A stretch of 64,000 nt of DNA from Lentzea albidocapillata subsp. violacea. GTDB taxonomy: Bacteria; Actinomycetota; Actinomycetes; Mycobacteriales; Pseudonocardiaceae. This document shows positions 34,178 to 43,147 of this stretch, piece after piece. Under the pieces are notes generated by a model. The model saw nothing but the letters and a program-made list of their open reading frames with translations, was not told the origin of the DNA and searched no databases. Position 1 is the first letter of the stretch. Every line of letters begins with the position of its first letter. Position numbers and translations under genes: made by a program. Location of the stretch: positions 124,001 to 188,000 of the forward strand of contig NZ_FNET01000004.1 of assembly GCF_900100275.1 (NCBI RefSeq), written 5' to 3'.

Positions 34178-34861
34178 ATGTCGAAGGTGCTGGTGGTCGA
34201 GGACGACCCGGTGGTCCAGGCGGCGCTGGTGCACGCGCTGACCGACCTCGGGCACGTCGTGCAGGCCGTCGGCACCGCCGTGGCCGCACTGCGCGAGGCG
34301 GGGACCTCCGACCTGGACCTGGTGATACTCGACCTCGGGCTACCGGACCTGGACGGCGTCGCGGCGCTGCGGATGCTGCGCGGGGTGAGCAACGTGCCGG
34401 TCATCGTGGCGACCGCGCGGGGTGCCGAGGCCTCGGTCGTGAGCACGCTGAACGCGGGCGCGGACGACTACATCGTGAAGCCGTTCTCGGCCGAGCACCT
34501 GGCCGCGCGGATCAACGCGTTGCTGCGCCGCACGGGTGGTTCCTCGGTGCCGTCCGAGGTCGTGGAACTCGGTGGGCTGCGCATCGACCTCGCCCAGCGG
34601 GCGGCGACGCTCGGCGACTCCGCTCTCGCGCTGAGCAGGCGGGAGTTCGACCTGCTGGCGTATCTGGCGCAACGGCCGGGGCGCGTGGTCTCGCGACGGG
34701 AGATCATTCAGGCCGTGTGGGGCAATCCGTACGTGGGCGACGACAAGACGATCGACGTCCACGCGTCCTGGTTGCGGCGCAAGCTCGGCGAGACCGCGGC
34801 GCATCCCCGTTACCTGCACACGGTCCGGGGCGTCGGGTTCAAGCTGGCGGCGCCCGAATGA
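34178..34861 (+). CDS. OmpR/PhoB-family response regulator
   Basis: 227 residues from the ATG at 34178. The receiver domain has Asp9/Asp10, phosphoacceptor Asp52 (VILDLGLPDLDG) and Lys in DDYIVKPFS. The winged-helix DNA-binding domain follows from about 130 (LSRREFDLLAYLAQRPGRVV, IDVHASWLRRKLGE, HTVRGVGFKL). It overlaps the sensor kinase start (ATGA), so the pair is co-translated. Confidence 0.93.
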   Translation: MSKVLVVEDDPVVQAALVHALTDLGHVVQAVGTAVAALREAGTSDLDLVILDLGLPDLDGVAALRMLRGVSNVPVIVATARGAEASVVSTLNAGADDYIVKPFSAEHLAARINALLRRTGGSSVPSEVVELGGLRIDLAQRAATLGDSALALSRREFDLLAYLAQRPGRVVSRREIIQAVWGNPYVGDDKTIDVHASWLRRKLGETAAHPRYLHTVRGVGFKLAAPE

Positions 34862-36072
34862 GGGCGGTCATCACCCGCGCCCTGCTGCTCGCCGCCGGCC
34901 TGGTCGCCCTGGTTTTCGTGGCCACGGCTGGGTTCCTGGCCTATTCACACGCCGCGGCCACCGCCGCCGAGGCCGATCGGCGGGATGCGGCCGTCGTCGC
35001 CGGGGTGCTGGCGGTGTCCGCGGATCCCGACGCCGTCCGGGGAACGATCGCGCGCACGGCCGCCGGTGCCGAGGGCCGGTTGTCCGTGGTGCTGCGGGAC
35101 GGCACGCGCCTCGGGGCCGGTGGTGGCGCGCCGGTCGCTTCCGTTGACGGGGCCGTGGTTTCGGTGGCACCGGCCGCCGTGCCGTTCCCGTTCTTCGCGG
35201 TGTTCCTGGTCGCCGGGGTCGCGCTGGTGAGCTTGGGCGCGGCGGTGTGGTTGGGCCACAGGCCTTTCACGCCCGTGCTGGCGGCACTGCGGGAGCTGAC
35301 CACGTCGGTCGGGCGGCGGGTGCGGTTGCGCGGGCCGCGCGAACTGGAGGCGCTGGCCTCGTCGATCGACGAGGCCTCGTCGCGGACCTCGCAGCTGCTC
35401 GCGAAGGAACGCGAGATGATCGCGGACGTGTCGCACCGGCTGCGGACCCCGCTGGCGGCCCTGCGACTCGACGCCGACGCGGTGGGGTCAGGACCCGTCG
35501 CCGACCGGATCCGCAGCGCTGTCAGCACACTGGGGCACGACGTCGACCGGATCATCCAGTCCCTGCAGCCCACCGAGGGCGAACAGGCCGGCACGTGCGA
35601 CGTGGCGTCGGTCGTGCGGACGCGGATGGTGTTCTGGTCCGCGCACGCCGCCGACCAGGGCCGGATGTGCGAGATCGACGTGGGCGAGCCCTGCTGGGTG
35701 CCGCTGGCGCCCGACGCGCTGGGCGCCGTGGTGGACACGTTGCTGGAGAACGTCTTCCGGCACACGCCTCCCGCCGCACCGGTCGGGGTGTCGGTCGTGC
35801 GGCACGGCGGGTGGGTGACGCTGGTGGTCGAGGACGGCGGCACCGGGGTGGCCGATCCGTCCTCGGCGTTGCACCGCGGCAGCAGCGGGGGCGGGTCGAC
35901 CGGGCTGGGCCTGGACATCGCCCGTGCCGCCGCGGAGGCGACCGGCGGGACCATCCACCTGGAGCGCGGGCGGCTGGGCGGCGCCAGGGTGCGGTTGCGG
36001 TTCGGGGAGGCCGACAGCCACCACGAGCCGGCGAGCCCGCGCGCGTGGCGGCTGTGGCACGGCCACCCCTGA
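34858..36072 (+). CDS. membrane sensor histidine kinase
   Basis: 404 residues. Two membrane helices (about 8-30 and 110-133) flank a small extracellular region of about 75 residues. Next come a HAMP-like linker, the H-box DVSHRLRTPLAALRL with His193, the N-box LLENVFRHTP with Asn298, a weak G1 box (EDGGTGV) and G2 STGLGLDIA. It phosphorylates the response regulator encoded immediately upstream. The signal is unknown. Confidence 0.92.
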   Translation: MRAVITRALLLAAGLVALVFVATAGFLAYSHAAATAAEADRRDAAVVAGVLAVSADPDAVRGTIARTAAGAEGRLSVVLRDGTRLGAGGGAPVASVDGAVVSVAPAAVPFPFFAVFLVAGVALVSLGAAVWLGHRPFTPVLAALRELTTSVGRRVRLRGPRELEALASSIDEASSRTSQLLAKEREMIADVSHRLRTPLAALRLDADAVGSGPVADRIRSAVSTLGHDVDRIIQSLQPTEGEQAGTCDVASVVRTRMVFWSAHAADQGRMCEIDVGEPCWVPLAPDALGAVVDTLLENVFRHTPPAAPVGVSVVRHGGWVTLVVEDGGTGVADPSSALHRGSSGGGSTGLGLDIARAAAEATGGTIHLERGRLGGARVRLRFGEADSHHEPASPRAWRLWHGHP

Positions 36073-36087
36073 CCCCCTCGGTCAGGG
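36067..36087. terminator. hairpin overlapping two convergent stop codons
   Basis: CCCTGACC pairs with GGTCAGGG around the loop CCCTC. The stem contains the kinase stop codon and the last codons of the convergent YiaA/B gene. It has no U-tract. Confidence 0.55.
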
Positions 36088-36378
36088 CACGTCGATCTTG
36101 AACGGGTCGTGGTCGGTGAGCAGCTTGTCCAGCCGGGCTCTGTCCACCCGGCTGGTGATGTAGGTGTCCTCCTGCCGGTCCCTGAGCACCTTCGCCAGCG
36201 TGAACGCGGAGGTGACCGTGTAGAGCATCGCGATGCCCAGGAACGCGCGTACCCAACCGTCGACGGGCAGGAACACGACTCCGATGCCGACGGCGGTCAG
36301 CGAGAGCCCGAACGAGAGGACCGCCTGCACGTAAAACGCGGCGGTCGTCGGTGTGTGCGAGGGCGTGGCAGAGGTCAT
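36082..36378 (-). CDS. YiaA/YiaB-family inner membrane protein
   Basis: 98 residues from the ATG at 36376-36378. It is a two-helix YiaAB domain (FYVQAVLSFGLSLTAVGIGV, then FLGIAMLYTVTSAFTLAKVL) followed by a polar tail DRQEDTYITSRVDRARLDKL. The family is stress-associated in enterobacteria and uncharacterised here. Confidence 0.85.
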   Translation of the reverse strand: MTSATPSHTPTTAAFYVQAVLSFGLSLTAVGIGVVFLPVDGWVRAFLGIAMLYTVTSAFTLAKVLRDRQEDTYITSRVDRARLDKLLTDHDPFKIDVP

Positions 36379-36436
36379 GATCCGAGAGTCCTGCGTCACA
36401 CTCTGGCTGTCATGAGTACGGCTACTCATGTCCGGG

Positions 36437-38148
36437 TCACGTTCCGTGCAGCAGCCGGGCGCAGCGAATCAGGCCCAGGTGCGAGTAGGCCTGCGGGTGG
36501 TTGCCCAGCGCCTGTTCGGCGATCGGGTCGTACTCCTCCGACAGCAACCCCGTCGGGCCCGCGAGCCTCACGAAGCTCTCGAACAACTCCTCGGCGTCGG
36601 CGCGCCGACCCGCCAGCAGGTAGGCCTCGACCAGCCAGGTCGTGCAGAGGTGGAACCCGCCCTCGTCGCCCGGCAGGCCGTCGTCGCGCAGGTAGCGGTA
36701 GACCGTCGGCCCGCTGCGCAGCACCTCCTCGACCGCGACGACGGTCAGCCGGAACCGTTCGTCCGCCGGATCGAGCAACCCCGACAGGCCCACGTGCAGA
36801 GAGGCGGCGTCCAGGTCGGTGCCGTCGTACGCGGTGGTGAACGCGCGCACGCCGGGATTCCAGCCGTGCGTGAGCACGTCGGCGGCGATCGCGGCACGAA
36901 GCGATGGCCAGGCGGGATCGACCGGACGGCCGAAGCGTTCGGCCAGGGCGATGGCGCGATCGACGGTCTGCCAGCACATCACGCGCGAGTAGACGCGGTG
37001 GCGCGGGACGTGCCGTTCCTCCCAGATGCCATGGTCGGGTTCGTGCCAGCGGCGCGTCACGGCACGCACCATGGCCGTGACGACGTCCCAGTCGCGGTCG
37101 GCGAGGGTGCCACGGGCCAGGGCGAGCGTGTGGACGAGGTCGGCGATCGGGCCGAAGACGTCGAGCTGCACCTGCTGGTCGGCGAGGTTGCCGACGCGGA
37201 CGGGTCCCGAACCCGCGTAGCCGGGGAGATCGACGACGATCTCGGGGCCGAGCGTGGTGCCGTGCACGGTGTAGAGCGGGTTCAGTTCCTCCGGGCCCTG
37301 GGAGGTGGCGAGAACCCGGTGCAGCCACTCCAGGAAAGCGCCTGCCTCGTCCGTCGATCCCAGCGACACCAGTGCCTGCACGGTGAGGGCCGCGTCGCGC
37401 AGCCAGCAGTAGCGGTAGTCCCAGTTGCGGACGCCGCCGATCTGTTCGGGCAACGAGGTCGTGGCGGCGGCGAGCACGGCGCCGGTGTCCCGGTGGCACA
37501 GGGCGCGCAGCGTGAGGGCGGATCTTCGTACCAGTTCGCGGTGGCCGTCCGGAAGGCGCAGGCCGGAGGACCAGTCGTGCCAGTCCTCTGTGGACGGCGG
37601 AGCGCCCAGCGCAGTTCGAGGACGGCCGGTGGGGTGATCACCGCGGTGGCCGTGCCGCCGGAGATCCGCCAGTCCACACCGGGCGAGTGCAGTTCGATCG
37701 GCGTGCCCGCCACCCGCAGGCCGTCGGTGACGGGTTCCAACCGGACAACTTTCCGGCCGAAATCGGGACGTGGCGCGAACTCCACCACGGCGGGCACCCG
37801 TCCTTCGACCGAACGCACCAATCCGCCGGACAAGCTGTCGGTAACCTGAAGGCCGGTCCAGCGGGTTCGCACGGACATCGTGCCGGATGCGTACCGTTGG
37901 CCCAGCGGAAGCTGGTTCCTTTGGGGCCGCACCGAGAAATGCCCGTCGCCGCCGATCAGTTTCGCGAACAAAGCGGGCGAGTCCGGTGCCGGCTGGCACA
38001 GCCAGGTCACGTCCGCGTCCGGTGTGACCAGGGCGAAGGCGCGGCGGTCGGAGAGCAGGCTGTGCCGTTCGATCGGCACGGCCGCGCGCACCGGAACCAG
38101 CTGGGTCGGGAAGTCCACGCAGGGAAGGTAAGTAAGCGCCAGGGCCAT
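36437..38148 (-). pseudogene. GH15 glucoamylase/trehalase-like gene with a -1 frameshift
   Basis: The two halves of one GH15 protein are in different frames. The N-terminal part (IERHSLLSDRRAFALVTPDA, TWLCQPAPDSPALFAKLIGG) ends at VLELRW near 37610. The remainder (PPSTEDWHDWSSGLRLPDGH, NWDYRYCWLRDAALTVQALV, then EGGFHLCTTWLVEAYLLAGR with the catalytic-type Glu) continues in the next frame to 36437. Joining needs one extra G in the G-run read as TGGGC, i.e. the CCC at 37605-37607 on the + strand. Everything else is intact, so this is either a fresh mutation or a homopolymer sequencing error. The start is uncertain (ATG 38148 or GTG 38118). The role would be hydrolysis of trehalose or alpha-glucans. 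Confidence 0.8.
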
Positions 38149-38286
38149 CAGTCCTGTGTTGGGCAAGACTTAGACGAGTCCTAAACCTCTTTTATTACAT
38201 CGGGTTCGGATGCGTGGATTGTTCGCGTTGAGTCATGTCGATAGGGTCCGCGTATCAGCACAGGGCATCACGTTAAGAGGCTTTCT

Positions 38287-39768
38287 TTGATCGGGCAGCG
38301 TGGACGACCGTCGTCGGATGCCGACCTGATCGATGCCGTGAGAGACGGCAGGGTCGAGGAGTACGGCAAGCTCTACGAACGGCACGTGCGCTCGGCGACC
38401 ATCCTGGCGATGCAGCTGTCCACGTCGTCCTCGGACGCCGACGACCTGGTGGCGGAGGCGTTCGCCAAGGTCCTCGCCGCGTTGCGCGGCGGCGGTGGTC
38501 CCGGAGCCTCGTTCCGGCCGTACCTGCTGACGGCCGTGCGGCACGCGGCCTATGACCGCACGCGCAAGGAAAAGCGGCTCGAGCTCGCGGGGGACATCGA
38601 GGAGGTTCCCGGCGCCACCAAGGCGACCAGCGTGCCGTTCCGCGACAAGGCGGTGGAGGACCTCGACCAGGCGATGGCCGCGACGGCGTTCGCGACGCTG
38701 CCCGAACGGTGGCAGACGGTCCTGTGGCACACCGCGATCGAGGGCCAGTCGCCCGGCGAGATCGCGCCGTTGCTCGGCTTGACCGCGAACGGCGTCTCCG
38801 CGATGGCGTTCCGTGCGCGCGAAGGCCTGCGCAAGGCGTTCCTGCAGGCGCACATCAACCAGGAGCCGACGGAGAAGTGCCGTGCCACGGTGACGAAGCT
38901 CGGCGCCTGGACGCGCGGCGGGCTCAAGGGCCGGGACGCCGTCCAACTGGACGCGCACATGGACGACTGCGCCGAATGCCGCAAGCTCGCCGGCGAACTG
39001 TCCGACGTCAACGGCGCGCTGCGCGGGCTCGTCGCCCCCATCGTGCTCGGCACGGGCACCGCCGGGTACCTCGCCGCCGCCGCGACCGCGACCAAGGGCG
39101 CCGCGGTGACCGTCAGCCTCACCTCGTGGCTGGGCGTCGCCGCCTCCGCCGCGGCCGTCGTGGTCGTCGCCGCCTCCGGAGTCGTCAGCACCGACGGCGG
39201 GCCGTCCTCGACGATCCCCGGCGCGGCGCCGGCGATCGGCACGAGCACCTCGGAGGGCGTGCCGCAGACCGGTCAGCCCGGCTCGACCCAGAGCTCCGGC
39301 AGCGTGCCGGCGGGCACCTCCGCCGGATCGGCGGCGCCGGGCGCGGGGACGAGCGGCTCAGCCGGACCGGCGACCACGACGAACAACACGGTCGCTCCCG
39401 GGGCGGCCACGCTGTCCGGGTCGGCGCCCAAGGGCGTCGCCATGACCACCGAGGGCCCGCCCAACGAGATGAACATCAGCATCACCAACAACGGCACGGC
39501 ACCGACCACGGTGCCAACGTTGACGCTGACCATGCCCGACAAGATCAAGACGGTCGGGCCGGGCAAAACCTCGGCGGACATGATCGGGTGTCCCGCGGGC
39601 AAGGGCACCGTGACGTGCGAGGGCGGTCAGACGCTGGCGCCCGGCCAGACGATCACGTTCCGGGCCCGGCTGCAGGCCGATCCCAAGGCCGGGGACGGGG
39701 TCATCACCGGGGTGGCGGGGCCGGTGCAGGTGAGCATCCCGGTCACGATCGCCCAGGCGCAGGCCTGA
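38287..39768 (+). CDS. ECF sigma factor fused to zinc-finger anti-sigma, membrane and extracellular domains
   Basis: 493 residues from a TTG. Sigma region 2 spans about 25-95 (DADDLVAEAFAKVLAAL, SFRPYLLTAVRHAAYDRTRK) and region 4 about 130-190 (TLPERWQTVLWHTAIEGQSP, then LTANGVSAMAFRAREGLRKA). A ZAS-like zinc finger follows (Cys198, HMDDCAEC at 224-231). A membrane helix lies near 275-302, then a Ser/Gly/Pro/Thr-rich stretch to about 385 and a beta-rich outer domain (MNISITNNGTAPTTVPTLTL, GQTITFRARL). Sigma factor and anti-sigma are thus one membrane-anchored polypeptide, an arrangement known in some actinobacterial ECF groups. Activation probably needs proteolytic release. Confidence 0.88.
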   Translation: MIGQRGRPSSDADLIDAVRDGRVEEYGKLYERHVRSATILAMQLSTSSSDADDLVAEAFAKVLAALRGGGGPGASFRPYLLTAVRHAAYDRTRKEKRLELAGDIEEVPGATKATSVPFRDKAVEDLDQAMAATAFATLPERWQTVLWHTAIEGQSPGEIAPLLGLTANGVSAMAFRAREGLRKAFLQAHINQEPTEKCRATVTKLGAWTRGGLKGRDAVQLDAHMDDCAECRKLAGELSDVNGALRGLVAPIVLGTGTAGYLAAAATATKGAAVTVSLTSWLGVAASAAAVVVVAASGVVSTDGGPSSTIPGAAPAIGTSTSEGVPQTGQPGSTQSSGSVPAGTSAGSAAPGAGTSGSAGPATTTNNTVAPGAATLSGSAPKGVAMTTEGPPNEMNISITNNGTAPTTVPTLTLTMPDKIKTVGPGKTSADMIGCPAGKGTVTCEGGQTLAPGQTITFRARLQADPKAGDGVITGVAGPVQVSIPVTIAQAQA

Positions 39769-39815
39769 GTCCACTTCGGACAGCGAGATCGGCCCGGGCA
39801 CCGCACCATGGGCGG

Positions 39816-40289
39816 GTGGAGGAGCTCACGGCGGCGTTGACGGAGCTGGAGGCGCCGTTCCGCACGCTCGTCGACGACTCGGAGTGGGCGCACGCGAGCG
39901 TGGAGGGCCTGGTCCTCGACCTCGGCACCTGGTGGTCCGCCGACGCCCGGACCAGGCTGCAGCCGCAGGTGACGTTCAGCGACGCCTTCAGCGAGGCAAG
40001 CCGCCACAACGGCGGAACGTACGTCGAGGGGTACGTCTGGACGGACGGGCTGGCCGTCGCGGCCGCGTGGTGCGGGCTCAGCGGCGCGGTCGTCTACGGG
40101 CCTCGGGCCGAGGCCTATCTCGGCGTGGGGCTGTCACCGCACTTCTGCCGCCGGATCCAGCAGCGCAACGGCACGGCCGCGGTGCTCATGAGCAAGCACC
40201 CCAGGCTGTTGCCGTTGCTGCGGGACGGGCTACCGCGTGGCGCGGTGGTGCCCGGTGGCAGGCCGGGCCCCCGTTCACTCGGCGCCTAG
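39816..40289 (+). CDS. hypothetical protein
   Basis: 157 residues from a GTG at 39816, though the start is weakly supported. It is a soluble alpha/beta protein with SVEGLVLDLGTWWSADARTR, TYVEGYVWTDGLAVAAAWCG and VGLSPHFCRRIQQRNGTAAV. I do not recognise the family. Its last 15 bp overlap the 3' end of the convergent SARP gene. Codon use is normal for the window, so it is probably a real gene. Confidence 0.6.
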   Translation: MEELTAALTELEAPFRTLVDDSEWAHASVEGLVLDLGTWWSADARTRLQPQVTFSDAFSEASRHNGGTYVEGYVWTDGLAVAAAWCGLSGAVVYGPRAEAYLGVGLSPHFCRRIQQRNGTAAVLMSKHPRLLPLLRDGLPRGAVVPGGRPGPRSLGA

Positions 40290-42992
40290 CGCCGCGAACC
40301 TCTCGTCCGCCTCTTTCCGGTGCCGGTCCGCCTCGGCGGGATCCGCGACCGCGCGGGCGAGGTGCTTGTGCGCGTTCGCGGCCTCACGCCGGTCGTCGAT
40401 GCGTTCGGCCAGTTCCAACGCCTCACGCAACGGCGCGATGGCCTCGGCAGGACGTCCGGCCGCTGTCAGCACCTCACCGAGATAGTTGAGCACCACGGTC
40501 TCCGTCGTCACGTCGCCGATCGCGCGCACGGCGGCCAACGCCGATTCCAGCGCCTCCAACGCTTCGGCGTGCCTGCCCATGGCGTGCAGGATCATGCCCA
40601 GCGCGCTCCGGGTGTCCGCCTCGTCGCGGCGGCTGCCCATCTCCCGCATCAACGCGAGCGCCGACGTGCACGCCTGCAGCGCCTCGTCGTACCGGCCCAG
40701 CGCGCTGTAGATGTTGCTGACGTTGCTCATCGCCTGCGACTCGAGGTGCCGGTCGCCGAGCTGACGTGCCACGGTGATGGCCTGTTCGAGCAGTTCAGCG
40801 GCCTCGGCGTGCCGGCCGAGGGTCCGGTAGACCAGCGAGAGGTTGTTCAGCGTGCCCGCGACGCCCTGCAGGTCGCCCAGCTCGCGGAGCATCTCGATCG
40901 CGCGCTCGTTGTAGTGGATGGCCGTCGGGTACTGCGCGGTCTGCCAGAACACCATCGCGTAGTTCTTCGTGGTGATCGCGAGCGCCACCGGCTCGTCCTT
41001 CGCGGCCTCCAGCGCCAGTTCGTTGATCGTGGCCCAGTCACGCGTGTGGCCGCGCACCATGCAGAAGAACGTCAACGCGCGCGCGAGCTGCCACGTGTGT
41101 GTGCGCCAGTCACCGTCGAGCGACAGTGCCACGGCGGCCACGAGCGTCTGGCGTTCGGTCTCCAGCCACTCGACCGCGTGGTCGTAGTCGCGCAGCACGA
41201 GCCGCGACTCCGGCCGGTAGGTGATGTCGACCTCGTACTTGCGCGCGGCGGGCGACATCAGCCGCGTCGCCTGGTTCGCCGTGTCCAGGAAGTGGTCGAG
41301 CAGCCTGGTCAGCGGCGCTCGGGTGCTGTCCACCCTGGACTGCGCGTACTGCCGGAGCAGGTCGTGCATCCGGTACCGGCCGAGCGTCGCGGACTCCAGC
41401 AGGTGCACGTCGACAAGGTCTTCGAGCATCCCGTCGGTCTCCAGCAGGTCGAGATCGCCCAGCGCGGCGGCCTGGTGGACGTCGAGGTCGGTGCCGTGGT
41501 GCAGGCCCAGCAGGCCGAAGAGCCGCTGGTGGGCGGCGGGGAGCTGACTGAACGACAACGCGAAGACCGCGTCCAGTTCGGATAATCGTCCCTCGCGCAG
41601 CCGCGTCGCGAGGTGGGCGGTGGTCCAGGTGGGACGGCTGCGGAGCCGTCCGGCGGCCAGGCGCACGGCCAGCGGCAGCCGTCCGCACAGCGCCACGACC
41701 TCGCGGGCCGCGGCGTCGGTGCCGCGCTCGTCGCCGACGATCGTGGCGAACAGCTGCAACGCCTCCGCCTCGGACAGCACGTCCAGCGTGAGCGTCGAGG
41801 TGCCCTCCAGCTCGACCAGCCGCGCACGGGACGTGACCAGCACCAGCGAGCCCGGCACGCCCGGCAGCAGCGGACGGACCTGGTCGGCGCTCACCGCGTT
41901 GTCGAGCACGACCAGCAACCTGCGCCGGGACAGCTCGGCCCGCCACATGGCGGCCCGTTCGTCCAGGCCGACCGGGATCTCCTCCAGGCCGAGCGCGCGC
42001 AACAGCACGTCGAGCGCGTCTGTCGGTTCCACGGGCGCACGGCCCGCAGTGTGCGCGTGCAGGTCGATGAACAGCTGACCGTCCGGATACTCCAGACGGT
42101 GCGCCAGGTGCACGGCGAGCGTCGTCTTGCCCACGCCCGGCATGCCGTCGATCGCGGAGATCACGACGGCTGATCTGCCGGTGACCGCCCTGGTCAGCCG
42201 GTCCATCTCGGCGGTGCGGCCGGTGAAGTCCGCGACGTCGCGGGGCAGTGTGTTCAGGGCCGGTCGCGGCTGGTCGCCGCGCAGCAGCCGGGCGTGCAGT
42301 TCGCGCAGTTCGCCGCCCGGATCGGTGCCGAGTTCGTCGGCGAGCAGCACCCGCACGTCGTCGAACACCCGCAGCGCCTCGGCCGGCCGGTTGGCCCGCT
42401 GCAGCGCGTGCATGAGCTGCAGCCACAGCTGTTCCCGCAACGGGAACTGCTTCGTCAGCCGTCGCAACTCGGGGATCAGCCGCTCGCCCTGACCGAGCTC
42501 GATCGACAGCCGCGCGTGCTGCTCGGCGACGGTGAGCCGGCGTTCCTGCAGCAGCGTGAGCTCGGCTTCGAGCCGCGGCCCCACGGTGAGGCCGTCCAGC
42601 GCCGGGCCACGCCACAGCGCCAGCGCTTCCGCGTACTTGCCGACCGCCGCCCGGTGATCGCCCCGCTTCAACGCCTCGTCGCCGGCCGCGCACAGCTCTG
42701 CGAAGACGCCGACGTCGACCTCTCCGTCCGGCACCTTGAGCCGGTATCCACCTGGAACGGTGACGAGGTCGTCCAGCACGAGCTTGCGCAGGGCGGCGAC
42801 ATAGGTTCGGATGTTCGATTCAGGAGCCGCGGGTGGAGATTCCCACACCGCCTCGCTCAGGTGTTCAAAACTGACCGTCTGGTTGGCGTGCAGTGCCAAC
42901 GCCGCGAGCAACGCCCTTTGCCGGGGCCCGCCCAGCCGCAGTTCCACGCCCCCACGCCAAATCTGCAGCGGCCCAAGAAGCCGATACCGCAC
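40275..42992 (-). CDS. SARP-family regulator with NB-ARC and TPR domains (AfsR-like)
   Basis: 905 residues from a GTG at 42990-42992 with AGGAGG just upstream. The earlier in-frame start at 43118 has no Shine-Dalgarno and adds unrelated sequence. Domains: OmpR-like winged helix about 1-90 (VRYRLLGPLQIW), BTAD about 95-240, NB-ARC ATPase with Walker A GMPGVGKT at 283-290, LLVVLDNA and LVTSRA, then TPR repeats from about 640 to 890 (each like ALGRYDEALQACTSALALMR). AfsR-type proteins activate secondary metabolism or development. No biosynthetic cluster lies in the window. Confidence 0.92.
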   Translation of the reverse strand: MRYRLLGPLQIWRGGVELRLGGPRQRALLAALALHANQTVSFEHLSEAVWESPPAAPESNIRTYVAALRKLVLDDLVTVPGGYRLKVPDGEVDVGVFAELCAAGDEALKRGDHRAAVGKYAEALALWRGPALDGLTVGPRLEAELTLLQERRLTVAEQHARLSIELGQGERLIPELRRLTKQFPLREQLWLQLMHALQRANRPAEALRVFDDVRVLLADELGTDPGGELRELHARLLRGDQPRPALNTLPRDVADFTGRTAEMDRLTRAVTGRSAVVISAIDGMPGVGKTTLAVHLAHRLEYPDGQLFIDLHAHTAGRAPVEPTDALDVLLRALGLEEIPVGLDERAAMWRAELSRRRLLVVLDNAVSADQVRPLLPGVPGSLVLVTSRARLVELEGTSTLTLDVLSEAEALQLFATIVGDERGTDAAAREVVALCGRLPLAVRLAAGRLRSRPTWTTAHLATRLREGRLSELDAVFALSFSQLPAAHQRLFGLLGLHHGTDLDVHQAAALGDLDLLETDGMLEDLVDVHLLESATLGRYRMHDLLRQYAQSRVDSTRAPLTRLLDHFLDTANQATRLMSPAARKYEVDITYRPESRLVLRDYDHAVEWLETERQTLVAAVALSLDGDWRTHTWQLARALTFFCMVRGHTRDWATINELALEAAKDEPVALAITTKNYAMVFWQTAQYPTAIHYNERAIEMLRELGDLQGVAGTLNNLSLVYRTLGRHAEAAELLEQAITVARQLGDRHLESQAMSNVSNIYSALGRYDEALQACTSALALMREMGSRRDEADTRSALGMILHAMGRHAEALEALESALAAVRAIGDVTTETVVLNYLGEVLTAAGRPAEAIAPLREALELAERIDDRREAANAHKHLARAVADPAEADRHRKEADERFAALGAE

Positions 42993-43147
42993 TAGCCCTC
43001 CTCGGGGGGCATGGTGCCAGAACTCGGGGGTGCTGTGCGGAATTTGTGCGGACGATCTTGGAAACTGGGCGCACGCCGCCGTGACGAGGGGGAACGAAGA
43101 TGGACCTGAGCAGATCATGGTCCGGCCAGGCAGCCTAGGATGGCCGG

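Noticed and set aside
37282..38148. Two separate genes for the N- and C-terminal halves of the GH15 protein
   Set aside because: Neither half has its own start or stop consistent with a free-standing protein. A one-base shift joins them into a normal GH15 protein.
40275..42992. Secondary-metabolite cluster suggested by the SARP regulator
   Set aside because: No PKS, NRPS, terpene or RiPP genes occur in the 64 kb, so the regulator is not cluster-situated here.
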